Shown here piece by piece: positions 25,607 to 35,124 of a DNA stretch of 54,800 nucleotides. Every line of letters starts with the position of its first letter. Position 1 is the first letter of the stretch. Both the position numbers and the translations under genes were made by a program. The DNA is taken from contig PHBW01000017.1 of NCBI GenBank assembly GCA_002840715.1, positions 1 to 54,800 on the forward strand, read 5' to 3'. Source of the DNA: Chloroflexi bacterium HGW-Chloroflexi-4. GTDB taxonomy: Bacteria; Chloroflexota; Anaerolineae; Anaerolineales; Anaerolineaceae. Under the pieces are notes generated by a model. The model did not search any database, was not told the DNA's origin, and worked only from the letters and a program-made list of their open reading frames with translations.

Positions 25607-27493
25607 ATGTCATCAAATATCCAAAAGTTTCAATTGACCACAAATTTGTGGCGGCCATTTCTTATTTTTGTTTTAGCCATGTTCGTTTATACATTATTGG
25701 TATTGTTACCTATTCCTGCTGCAGTCGGGCTTTTTGTTCGTTACAACCTGGTATTGCTTATCATTATTACATTACCATTATTATTCATTACATTTCGAAT
25801 CAAGGGTTTTTTGGGGACGTTAGCGGCTTTGAGTTTGACCTTGATCCTCTTTGGTCTGCCCCTCAGCGGATTGTGGCGTAGTGGCGCCAGCGAACCCTTC
25901 ATTATTGGTGGATTGCTGCCTTTCAGTGATGCTGCCAGTTATTACAGCGATGCACTCCGGGTGGTTGAGGGATTTCGTTTTTCTGCGTTTTCGGCAAGAC
26001 GCCCACTTTTCCCAGCTTTGCTGACCGGGCTGCTGGCTATTACTGGACAAAACCTGGTTGTTTCCATTGCTATATTGGGGGCAATAATTGCCATCAGTTG
26101 TTATTTGGCTGCCAGAGAAATCCAACACTCATTTGGGGCTCTTCCAGCAGTCGTTTTTCTCTTCATTTTATTTCTTTTTTACCGGCGCATAGCTGGCACC
26201 ACTATGACAGAGAATCTTGGGCTGCCGTTGGGGGTGGCATCCTTTACTATTCTCTGGAATGCTGCTCGCCAAAAGAAAATTTGGCATACGGCAATTGGTT
26301 TGTTATTACTTACGCTGGCTTTGAACGCGAGAGCCGGCACATTCTTTATACTGCCTGCTCTAATTCTGTGGTGCGGTTTTGCTTTCAAAGGAAACCATAA
26401 GTTTTCTTTTATTGCGGCAGGTATCGGAACACTGGCTGTTGCTCTTGGGTTTGGATTAAACATGTTGGTGTTCAAACTGGTTGCAGATCCTGGTGGTATG
26501 GTTTTTTCCAATTTTTCATATACACTATATGGTGTTGTGGCAGGTGGAAAAGGATGGATGCAAATCTTAATAGATCATCCTGAACTTGCCCAATTTGACG
26601 ATGTTTCCCGTTCCGCTCGGACCTATGCCTTGGTATTTGACGCCTGGAAATCCCAGCCTTTTAATATAGTGGTTGGAGCAGCCAAGAACTGGTTTGATTA
26701 TCTTATGCCTCGTGGTGCTGGGGCTTTCGGATTCATTCGCGGAAATGAGGCAATTAACTGGGCAAATTATGCTGTTCGAATAGTTCTTTCAATTTTTGCA
26801 GGGTGGGGATTCTTTCGCACCTGGAAACAACGCCGGCAGGAACCATATTCAATGCTATTATGGGCAGCGGCTGGCATCATTTTATCAGTTCCTTTTGTGC
26901 CGCCCAACGATTCGAACCAAATGAGAGTATATGCAGCAACGGTGACTTTTTTAATGGCGTTCAGTACTATCGGCTTGAAATCCATCCTTGGATTTATCAT
27001 TACAAATCAAATAACGGATTCCAAAGCAGAAGCATCAAGACCATCCATTATTATGTCTTTCGGTATTTTGTTGGCAATTGTAACGATTGGTGGGGTTTTA
27101 GTCGTGAAAGCAGTTGCCAAACCCCAACCATTGCCTCTGGCGGAGTGTCCGGTAGGTGAGACTCAGATAATAACTCGGCTCACACCAGGAAGTCTGGTAA
27201 ACATTAATGGACTGCCCATTTCAAAACAAGTTAATGTACCACTTGAGAGTTTTTCGGAATTAAATGAAGGCTATCCTGAGATGCATGAGGTTTTAATTCA
27301 AGCAGTTGGGGGTGGAGCTATTTTAGCTCGGCCGTTGGATCTGATTTCGATGGAGTATCCGTTGTTGGTGATACCAAAAGGTTTATATCCTGACGAACAA
27401 GGTTTTTCGGTTTTGTGTGTCTTACCTATTGAAGATGAAGAATTATCCAGGCGTGGATGGATGAAAGTGATATCCTCGATGTACCTCCGGTAA
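25607..27493 (+). CDS. Large polytopic GT-C-like membrane protein
   Basis: The 628-residue protein has about 12 membrane spans (from about residue 18 to 480), then an extracytoplasmic C-terminal domain of about 130 residues. In the first large loop LLPFSDAASYYSDAL (103-117) and FSARRPLFPALL place an Asp/Tyr cluster where GT-C enzymes have their catalytic acid, so a lipid-linked sugar transferase is likely, although I cannot assign a named family. It lies 12 bp after the methyltransferase-GT2 gene with a GGAATAAG site, a two-gene operon pairing donor synthesis with transfer. Confidence 0.75.
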   Translation: MSSNIQKFQLTTNLWRPFLIFVLAMFVYTLLVLLPIPAAVGLFVRYNLVLLIIITLPLLFITFRIKGFLGTLAALSLTLILFGLPLSGLWRSGASEPFIIGGLLPFSDAASYYSDALRVVEGFRFSAFSARRPLFPALLTGLLAITGQNLVVSIAILGAIIAISCYLAAREIQHSFGALPAVVFLFILFLFYRRIAGTTMTENLGLPLGVASFTILWNAARQKKIWHTAIGLLLLTLALNARAGTFFILPALILWCGFAFKGNHKFSFIAAGIGTLAVALGFGLNMLVFKLVADPGGMVFSNFSYTLYGVVAGGKGWMQILIDHPELAQFDDVSRSARTYALVFDAWKSQPFNIVVGAAKNWFDYLMPRGAGAFGFIRGNEAINWANYAVRIVLSIFAGWGFFRTWKQRRQEPYSMLLWAAAGIILSVPFVPPNDSNQMRVYAATVTFLMAFSTIGLKSILGFIITNQITDSKAEASRPSIIMSFGILLAIVTIGGVLVVKAVAKPQPLPLAECPVGETQIITRLTPGSLVNINGLPISKQVNVPLESFSELNEGYPEMHEVLIQAVGGGAILARPLDLISMEYPLLVIPKGLYPDEQGFSVLCVLPIEDEELSRRGWMKVISSMYLR

Positions 27494-27680
27494 ATTTTGT
27501 ATCTACTGAACTGTTGGTTTTGATTTTTATTGAAATGGTTTTCACTGACAAAAGAATATAAAACATGGGATTGATGATTAAATCTCGATTTGAGATGGCA
27601 ATTACATTTTTTATATCAATCGCATAATTTCGATTGGAATATTGTTATCTGGATTTTTTTACAACGGAGAAACAGATATT

Positions 27681-29612
27681 ATGCAAAATGATAGATTTAT
27701 TTCGAAAGTGAAGCAATTTGTGTATCAGGTGTTATTCATCTTTAAAGAAAATGTTGATAATCAATCTACGCCAGAGAACTTAAAAAATTCCAGATTCCTA
27801 AATATTATATTATTCACAGGTTTCTGTTTGGGAATATTGTTTTGTATTTTTATTCCGTATGGAGCAGGTTTTGATGAAGAACAGCATATGTTGCGAATTT
27901 ATGATTTATCTGGTTTTAATATCATACCAAACCAGGAACCTGGTAATAAAACTTTAGGGTTATCCGAATTTTTTACGCTTTCATACCAAAGGCGGTTTTT
28001 CCAAAATTCAGCCATAGATTTATTTAATGAACAGAATATATTTACTAAAGCCAATTATGACAGCATGACAATTGCAGAAACACGTTCGGTCTATTCACCA
28101 ATCATGTTTTTACCTCAAGCATTCGTCGCTGGAATAATTTGGCGATTATTTGATTTTCCAATCATTCCTGGTGTGATTCTGCTAAGAATAACAGGTTTCT
28201 TGCTTTATGTATTTTTGATTTATTTATCGATTCGTTTTATTCCGGCTGGGAAATGGGTTATGGCAATTTTGGCATTTTCTCCAACGGCATTATTTCAAGC
28301 TGCCACTGTCAATGCAGATGGATTTACAAATGGCGTGAGTTTTTTCTTTATTGGTTATGTTTTATTTATTGTCACCAAGAATGAAAAGGAAATTGGATTT
28401 AAGAATTTATTAGTATTAATATGCGCAATTTTACTATTGGGTTTTGTAAAACCTACATTTTCGATTTTGGCATTTTTATTGGTGATCATTCCAATGAAGA
28501 AATATGGTTCGAAAAAGAAGACTATTGCGATTATCGCGAGCGCAATAATTGCAATAGTCTGTAATTTTGGGTGGTCTGTATTAGTAAATCTTGACATTAA
28601 TTCAGGAAATGTAAATTCAACGCTTTCAAGTACAAATAGCGGTCTTTTGGGCAAGATCGATGTTTTATTTTCTCAACCTGTTGAATTCTTCTCATTATTC
28701 TTTAGTGGATTTAGTCAATCTGCTATCCCTCGTTATCAATCTTGGGTTGGTGTTTATGGATATTGGGTTGGTTCAGTTCCAGAGATTATTTACTGGCTTT
28801 TCCCAATTCTATTAATCGCTACAATAGTAATTGATTCAGTAACTTCTAAGTTGGACAAGAAGACTATATTTTGGCTCTTTATTACTTTTGTTTTATGTGT
28901 TTTTGGATTAAGTTCGTTACGCGCAGGACTAAGAGCAGTTGAAATATTAACTGGATCCGACAGGTCCATGCTCGATAGTCAAGGCCGATATTTTGTTCCT
29001 TATATGCCTCTTCTATTTATCTCACTTGGAAGTTTGATAAAGAAAAGGATACTTTTTCCATCATGGAGCCGGAAACTTACCATTTTTCTTTTTGTGACCA
29101 TCCTTGGATTCTATACGTTTGGATTATCCGCTACTTATTACACAGATTGTGGTTATGAATATCTATTGGGTAAGAGTTGTAAAATGCCGAAGTATAAGAA
29201 TTTAGAGATTAGTAATGCTCAAGTTGTTTCGTTAAACAACAATAATTATATAAAGCAAACATTTATCAACACTTGTAGAGAAATTGAAAATGTACAAATC
29301 TATTTAAAAGAATCAAATTCACAAAAAGGTATGATACAGCTATCTTTGCTTAGCACAAATCCCTCAAAAATATTAACCTCCCAAATATTTGGTATTGATA
29401 ACATAGAAAATGGATCATTTCTAACTCTTCCATTTAATGGTTTTGTCGAAAAAGGTTCAGAATTTGTGATCGATTTGAAAGCTAGTGGACTGGATCAATC
29501 TACAAGTGTTGATTTGGGTATACGACCGAATGAGGTTTATAAAGGTTCTTTAACAATCGACGATCAATTACTTGAGGGGGATCTGATATTTTTCTATACT
29601 TGTAAGAATTAA
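27681..29612 (+). CDS. DUF2142-like polytopic membrane protein
   Basis: The 643-residue protein has about 11-12 spans. After span 1, IPYGAGFDEEQHMLRIYDLSGF (from about 59) matches the acidic loop of DUF2142 proteins (proline, Asp-Glu, His, Arg), which are GT-C-like and found in cell-surface glycan clusters. Near the end of the membrane part is SQGRYFVPYMPLL, also a DUF2142 hallmark. The last 130 residues form a beta-rich extracytoplasmic domain. ATG 27681 is chosen because GGAGA lies upstream, and the TTG at 27642 has no ribosome site. It is preceded by 187 bp and so may have its own promoter. Confidence 0.8.
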   Translation: MQNDRFISKVKQFVYQVLFIFKENVDNQSTPENLKNSRFLNIILFTGFCLGILFCIFIPYGAGFDEEQHMLRIYDLSGFNIIPNQEPGNKTLGLSEFFTLSYQRRFFQNSAIDLFNEQNIFTKANYDSMTIAETRSVYSPIMFLPQAFVAGIIWRLFDFPIIPGVILLRITGFLLYVFLIYLSIRFIPAGKWVMAILAFSPTALFQAATVNADGFTNGVSFFFIGYVLFIVTKNEKEIGFKNLLVLICAILLLGFVKPTFSILAFLLVIIPMKKYGSKKKTIAIIASAIIAIVCNFGWSVLVNLDINSGNVNSTLSSTNSGLLGKIDVLFSQPVEFFSLFFSGFSQSAIPRYQSWVGVYGYWVGSVPEIIYWLFPILLIATIVIDSVTSKLDKKTIFWLFITFVLCVFGLSSLRAGLRAVEILTGSDRSMLDSQGRYFVPYMPLLFISLGSLIKKRILFPSWSRKLTIFLFVTILGFYTFGLSATYYTDCGYEYLLGKSCKMPKYKNLEISNAQVVSLNNNNYIKQTFINTCREIENVQIYLKESNSQKGMIQLSLLSTNPSKILTSQIFGIDNIENGSFLTLPFNGFVEKGSEFVIDLKASGLDQSTSVDLGIRPNEVYKGSLTIDDQLLEGDLIFFYTCKN

Positions 29613-29752
29613 CATATATTGTTAAATCTTAAGTGGAAGTTTCTGTGATTCAATCGTGAAAAGGTCCGAAAATTAACTCGTAAATAGCAAGTTTCAAATG
29701 GAAGTCTATTTGGAATTAATGTTTGTAAATAAATTGGATGTGTATAAAATAG

Positions 29753-31783
29753 TTAATCATAAGCTGCATTACATTGGTTTATTTGGTTAAACTTCTCAAA
29801 AACATTATTATCGAACTCTAGCTCCTTTAATTTGATTGAGTAATCAGTAATAAATGTGCAAACAAAATCTGGTGATGTTTTGTTCATGGTTTCCAATATG
29901 CGATCTACTTTTGTCCAATTCTTATTTCGAGCGAAGGCATCCAAATAGGGAAGGATTTCTGGTGTATAAAAGGGTTGTAATCCATCAACGTAATTCTCCA
30001 TTATTATTTGATGATCATTTACAGCCTGTAGTTTTGCTAAAGTTTCGAAATTGAGACACCATTTCTTTGCATTTTTTTTCGGAAAAAACTTTTGAAAAAG
30101 TTCTTCTGTTTCTGAATCAAAATTTTCTGAAATGTTGTTAATATCAGAAAAGGGTACAAATATATTGGATTGATCTGAGATATGATCAACGTAATATGGA
30201 ATATTACTCTGATCAAGTATGGTAAAACAGGAATTGAATCCAATGGGTTCAACATCATAGTCATAGAGTGTAACAGAGCTTATGCTATTGGATATCGTAC
30301 TTTCAAATTTAAATGAAACATTTTCATATTTATAAGTTGGTTTAGATAAATCATCTACTCGGTCGTTTGAATAAACGAAAACATGGTCCAGATCCATTCC
30401 CGTATTCTGAGGAGAATATGCCCAATCCACCATTGAGGTAAGTGTTGCATATGAGAAATAGGAAAAAGGTAAACTATTAGATATTATGAATGCTCCAGGT
30501 TTTAGATCTGGGATTCGCTCATGTAATTGATTCATATAAGAACTTACAAGAATATATTCCTGTCGAAATTCATTCATTACCAAGAGATTCTTTCCTAGTG
30601 ATAGACCTATGAGAATTGAAACGATCACCAATCGTAAAATTGGTTTTGTTATTAATTCCAAAATTGAAATAACTAAAAGGCAACTTCCCAAAATAAATGG
30701 AAGTGTAAACCTGGAATACAAACCATTTAATGTAACATCCAAACCAGTAACCCAAAAAGGCCACCCCGCTAAACTCAAAGCAATAAAGGATAACAAAAGA
30801 CCTTTAAGTTCAAAGGAAGTTTTATTTTCTGTTTCTGTTTGTCTTTGCGATAAAAAAAGTAAAATTAGAAATGTCGAAATAACACCAATAACTGTAAATA
30901 TTATTGATGCCAAAAATATTTTTGGTTGATTTATCTTACCAAGAATGAATGAAATAGGCTCAAACCAAGCCGCAATACCAGTTATAAACAAATCTTCAAA
31001 GTAGGCCTTTAATATTGCTGCAACCCCTGATAATGGATTGGTTTTCAAAATATCTAGAGTAGTAAAACTATAATTAAAGGTCTGATAATTAAAAATGAAT
31101 AATCTCCAAATAGTCACACCAATGATTATTAAGATCCAAGGCCAATAAAACCTAATAATTTGATGAAGTGTGTATTTTATAGAAGATTTATTCCCCTTAA
31201 AGAGGATCCATAAGAGAAAAGGCTGAATAAAAGTTAAACAGAAAAAATACTCCATCATCAATAAATTCATCAACGTAAAAAAAAGAGAACAACCTAAAAA
31301 TAATGGATAATATTTGTTTCTTTCAACGGCTTTGATCATAAAAATGGTTGATAAGAAAAAAAATAAATACACAAAATAAATATGACCAAAAGTGATGGAG
31401 ATGGGGAGGAGGGTAAAACCGGGGAAGACAATAAATAGGATTCCGCCTATCAATGCTTTTATTGGCTTGCCTGGCCACAATAAAATAATTAACCTTCTAA
31501 GTGCAAGCGCGCATGAAAACTGAGCTAACAAAGCAAAAATATGCCATAGAATTACTGATTTGCCAAATATTGGAAGCGTTAAATGATAAAGCCATCCCCA
31601 AATAGGACGATTGGTTTGGAAGTATTGAGTTAATCCTTCATGACCAAATTTTTGAAATGTGCTAAGGAATATCCAGTCATCTGAATATAAACCCAAAAAT
31701 GGGATGAAAATCCCAAAAGACAGAAAACAGAAAAAAAATAGAACTAAAGGTACGAATAATTTGGAGGATAAAAATATTTTCAT
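29753..31783 (-). CDS. GT-C-type membrane glycosyltransferase with long soluble C-terminus
   Basis: The 676-residue protein has about 10-11 spans over the first 420 residues. LYSDDWIFL (32-40) just after span 1 is the double-acid motif of GT39/GT83-like GT-C enzymes, and QTNRPIWGWLYHL follows. The last 250 residues are soluble, include FVYSNDRVDD-type segments and end in helix pairs (PEILPYLDAFARNKNWTKVDRILETMNK). These could be a small TPR-like unit. It is convergent with the DUF2142-like gene. The GT2 gene upstream ends 103 bp away on the same strand and could make the donor. Confidence 0.8.
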   Translation of the reverse strand: MKIFLSSKLFVPLVLFFFCFLSFGIFIPFLGLYSDDWIFLSTFQKFGHEGLTQYFQTNRPIWGWLYHLTLPIFGKSVILWHIFALLAQFSCALALRRLIILLWPGKPIKALIGGILFIVFPGFTLLPISITFGHIYFVYLFFFLSTIFMIKAVERNKYYPLFLGCSLFFTLMNLLMMEYFFCLTFIQPFLLWILFKGNKSSIKYTLHQIIRFYWPWILIIIGVTIWRLFIFNYQTFNYSFTTLDILKTNPLSGVAAILKAYFEDLFITGIAAWFEPISFILGKINQPKIFLASIIFTVIGVISTFLILLFLSQRQTETENKTSFELKGLLLSFIALSLAGWPFWVTGLDVTLNGLYSRFTLPFILGSCLLVISILELITKPILRLVIVSILIGLSLGKNLLVMNEFRQEYILVSSYMNQLHERIPDLKPGAFIISNSLPFSYFSYATLTSMVDWAYSPQNTGMDLDHVFVYSNDRVDDLSKPTYKYENVSFKFESTISNSISSVTLYDYDVEPIGFNSCFTILDQSNIPYYVDHISDQSNIFVPFSDINNISENFDSETEELFQKFFPKKNAKKWCLNFETLAKLQAVNDHQIIMENYVDGLQPFYTPEILPYLDAFARNKNWTKVDRILETMNKTSPDFVCTFITDYSIKLKELEFDNNVFEKFNQINQCNAAYD

Positions 31784-31886
31784 TAATATTAATTAACCTT
31801 GGTTGGTAATAAACTACTATATCAATATCGGTTTGATAAAAAACCTTAAGTTATATGGGAGGATAGTTTCCAATCAAAAAACCAAG

Positions 31887-32837
31887 TCAGTCTTTGCGAT
31901 TCTTCTGAAATATTGTTCTTATGATATAAATCGGTCGATTCTTCACTTCTTGATGGATATGACCAATATATACTCCCAAAATGCCAAGCATAATCATTAA
32001 TACGCCCCCGGTTATAAGAATAAGGAAAACTAGTGAACTCCACCCCGGTGCCAATAAGTTTTGTTGTCCCCTAATCCAAAAAGAGAGAACATAAAGAGCT
32101 TCAACTAAAGCTAGAAATATAAAGAAAACCCCCACAAACAACCCAATTTTTAAGGGTACCAATGAAAATGAAAAGATAGCATTTTCAGCCAATTCGAACA
32201 TTTTATTAAAAGTGAATTTGCTTTTTCCTGAAATCCTTTGTTGAGGTGTATAAGAGAGTATATAGGTTTTAAACCCAAGCCATGGGATTATTCCACGTAT
32301 AAACTTATGATACTCATGAATCTGCTTTAACGCTTTTATCACATTTAAACTATAGAGACGAAAATCCGCTGTTCCGGGAAGTACTGTTGTATCTCCCAAA
32401 GTATTTATTAACCAATAAAAAATTTTAGCTGTTACCCTTTTTATTAGAGGTGATCCAGAATCATTCCGCTGGGTTTGTACTATATCAAAACCTTCAAGAT
32501 GTTTTTCAATCATCATTGGGATTAATTCAGGAGAATGTTGTCCATCTCCATCCATCGTGATAATCATCCTTGCTTCAACCTGATCTATACCAGCACATAA
32601 TGCTGCTTGATGACCAAAATTGCGACTGAGTTGAATGATAGATATTCTATTGTTTTTGTTTGCGATAGAAAGAAGTGCTAAATATGTTTCATCATTGGAT
32701 CCATCATCAACATAAAAAATAGAATAGCTATATGGTAGACTATCCAAAACATTTACTAGACGTTTATTAAATTCAGCAATTAATCCAGCTTCATTGAATA
32801 GGGGAACAACTATTTGTAAGTCTTGTAAATTTTTCAT
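31887..32837 (-). CDS. GT2 polyprenyl-phosphate glycosyltransferase with two C-terminal spans (GtrB/DPM-like)
   Basis: The 316-residue protein has a cytosolic GT2 domain: VVPLFNEAG (10-18), VDDGSNDET (43-51), NFGHQAALCAGID (73-85) and MDGDGQHSPE (95-104). Then come TADFRLYS and two hydrophobic spans at about 230-255 and 265-292, as in GtrB or Stt-like polyprenyl-phosphate glucosyl/mannosyl transferases. It should transfer a hexose from a nucleotide sugar to undecaprenyl phosphate on the inner face, to be flipped and used by GT-C proteins. It is flanked on both sides by GT-C genes of the same orientation. Weak ribosome site. Confidence 0.92.
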   Translation of the reverse strand: MKNLQDLQIVVPLFNEAGLIAEFNKRLVNVLDSLPYSYSIFYVDDGSNDETYLALLSIANKNNRISIIQLSRNFGHQAALCAGIDQVEARMIITMDGDGQHSPELIPMMIEKHLEGFDIVQTQRNDSGSPLIKRVTAKIFYWLINTLGDTTVLPGTADFRLYSLNVIKALKQIHEYHKFIRGIIPWLGFKTYILSYTPQQRISGKSKFTFNKMFELAENAIFSFSLVPLKIGLFVGVFFIFLALVEALYVLSFWIRGQQNLLAPGWSSLVFLILITGGVLMIMLGILGVYIGHIHQEVKNRPIYIIRTIFQKNRKD

Positions 32838-32921
32838 AGTAAATTAATGTCCAAGTTATCGGATATATTCAAAAAGAGATAAAACTACTTAGTTTATATT
32901 CTAAGCACTTATGTAATTTTA

Positions 32922-34880
32922 TCATTTAGAAATGTTTGTCATTATAATTTTGTAAATAGCAATCTCATCATTTTCATACTTTAAATTTAGTTTCTGTGCC
33001 CCGATACAATGATTTAATTCAGTCATGTTAATCTGAAGACCGTTATCTCGAAATTCTTCAGCCTTCATCCTAACCAGATAATTTCCCTTTTCAAGTCCTT
33101 CACAATTATCAGAGAAGATAGAATTGCGATTTGTAAAATATCTCATCGCCCTAGGTCTAAAGAAAACGATCACGCTATCGGAGCTAGTGTTATTACGAAT
33201 GTAATCAAACATTTCGATGCTTTTGGGAGAATAAGGACCAGATAATTCGATCCTGTCTGCATTAATGTTTTGTATAGCATATTTAACATCGGCAATGGCA
33301 TATTGTGTAAAAAATGTAATACAAAGAAATGCGAGACAAGCAGTTACAATTCCAGCGCGATTTGCAGTAAAAAAAGCGATTACGCTTGAAATTCCTAAAA
33401 CTACATATACGATATAGATTGGAATGATAGGGAAGAGGTAGCGGAGTCCATTAGTGCCAGGAAAACTTATATATAAACATAAGGTTAATATGGCGTAGAC
33501 AAGTACAGTCCAACTAGTTAATGATTTCCGTTTAACAATTATTCCTATTACTATAAGCGGTAAAGTTAATAAATAAGTAAGTGTTGGAAAAAACAAATCA
33601 GAATATAAACTAGAAAGCTGCCTAAAATAGTAATTTATATTTCTCACTACAGTTTCAATCGATGCAAGATCAATGACGGATTTTACCGTTTCTTGAAAAT
33701 TATTCAGGACCAGGCTTTGAACTATGAAGCAAAAGGCAAAAACTAAATACGGAAAAAAAATAATGTAGAACTGAGCAAACTCAACCTTTTTTTTATGAAA
33801 AATGGGTAAAATGAGGGAGACAGTTTGAGCAAAAAATAATGCAGCAAGCAAGAAATATCCACTCATCCTCGTAAAGCTGGCATAAAAAATTGACAAGCCA
33901 AGAAGAATGCCGTGTAATTTTTTTTTATCAGGTCTTGAAATGTAGATATCTATTAACAAAATGCTCATCGTCGAACACAAAAGAAAAAACAGATCAGTGA
34001 TCACTTGATTATGAAATTGTATAAATGTTGGACTAATAGCAAAGAATGAGAATATTAAAAGCGAAGCAAGTTTAGACAGTCTTTTTGAAGACCATTTATA
34101 CAAAATGAGAAGAAAAGCAGAATAAGCAACAACATTTACTAGCTTAAGTCCCAGTATATTTTGATTAAATGCTTTTATAAACGGGAGCAGCGCTATTGGG
34201 AAACCCCACGGAACAGTCGTCGGACTATGTTTGAAAGATGAGTTAATATTTGTAAAAATTGTTCCTTGAATATAATTGTCCACAGTTCCAGTTAATAAAC
34301 TGTTGGATTGAAGCAGATATTGGGCAAAATCATCACCCCAGTTATGGCCTTTGGTTAAACTAAAAAAGACTATTGTCAAATAAGTGAATAATATTAATAT
34401 AATAAATAAGTAAGTTTTTCTATTTATCAAATACATTAATGACATTGATAACGATCTGAAAATTTCGCCGTTAGTAGAAGAATATAGATAAAAAAGTACT
34501 TCAACCGAAAGCAAGAAAAACAGAATTATTAGTGGACTCAATTTTTCAAAATAGATGGTTTTCCCTCCAAAAGAACCGCCAAGGAAAAAAACAAAGGATT
34601 GAAGAATAATTACCATCAAAAATAGAAAGAAAGATGCAAACAATTTAGAAGAAAACACTTTCTTGAAAAATTCTTGCGCTTTTTGAAACCTAAGAGTCCA
34701 TAAACAGATAAGTAATAAAAGTAAAACCATAATGGCGATGGTATTCATTAATAATCTATTTTTTGAATAGGTAAGAAGCACAATTTCTGAAGACAAGGAA
34801 GGGGTTAATAATATCCAAATCAGAATTCCAAAAGTTGTTAGGATATTAATAATGAATAGATACCTCATAGAGTATTTCAT
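32922..34880 (-). CDS. GT39-like membrane glycosyltransferase
   Basis: The 652-residue protein has about 13 spans. Three extra spans lie before the loop NWGDDFAQYLLQ (180-191), whose paired acids are the GT39/ArnT-type catalytic position. That loop is followed by a conserved HSPTTVPWGFPIALLPF. The tail (about 560-652) is extracytoplasmic (NTSSDSVIVFFRPRAMRYF). It starts at ATG 34880 with GGAG 12 bp before. The ATG at 34868 is an alternative. The 217-bp upstream gap shared with the divergent GtrA-fusion gene contains a perfect 15-bp inverted repeat. Confidence 0.8.
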   Translation of the reverse strand: MKYSMRYLFIINILTTFGILIWILLTPSLSSEIVLLTYSKNRLLMNTIAIMVLLLLLICLWTLRFQKAQEFFKKVFSSKLFASFFLFLMVIILQSFVFFLGGSFGGKTIYFEKLSPLIILFFLLSVEVLFYLYSSTNGEIFRSLSMSLMYLINRKTYLFIILILFTYLTIVFFSLTKGHNWGDDFAQYLLQSNSLLTGTVDNYIQGTIFTNINSSFKHSPTTVPWGFPIALLPFIKAFNQNILGLKLVNVVAYSAFLLILYKWSSKRLSKLASLLIFSFFAISPTFIQFHNQVITDLFFLLCSTMSILLIDIYISRPDKKKLHGILLGLSIFYASFTRMSGYFLLAALFFAQTVSLILPIFHKKKVEFAQFYIIFFPYLVFAFCFIVQSLVLNNFQETVKSVIDLASIETVVRNINYYFRQLSSLYSDLFFPTLTYLLTLPLIVIGIIVKRKSLTSWTVLVYAILTLCLYISFPGTNGLRYLFPIIPIYIVYVVLGISSVIAFFTANRAGIVTACLAFLCITFFTQYAIADVKYAIQNINADRIELSGPYSPKSIEMFDYIRNNTSSDSVIVFFRPRAMRYFTNRNSIFSDNCEGLEKGNYLVRMKAEEFRDNGLQINMTELNHCIGAQKLNLKYENDEIAIYKIIMTNISK

Positions 34881-34979
34881 TAGATCGTTTTACTCCCAAC
34901 TTGTCCGGTCCTATATTTCTATTCCCACAAGTAAACCCAATTTTACCATTTAATAAAGCGATCAGTGATTTGCGCTATT

Positions 34980-35016
34980 AATAACTTCTGATTATTTAAA
35001 CTAATCAGAAGTTATT
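34980..35016. promoter_or_regulatory. Perfect 15-bp inverted repeat in a divergent intergenic region
   Basis: AATAACTTCTGATTA (34980-34994) and TAATCAGAAGTTATT (35002-35016) are perfect reverse complements separated by 7 bases. The site lies about 100 bp before each of two divergently transcribed glycan genes. The stem is AT-rich and no gene ends here, so a regulator site is more likely than a terminator. The regulator is unknown. Confidence 0.6.
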
Positions 35017-35124
35017 TGAATAATCAACAAGGATGAGTATTTTGTTTTTACTTCTCGTTTATAATTGTTGAATAATTCTGTTATCAAGTAATATAAATTG
35101 TTTCTTGTGAAAGAAAAATCTGTT

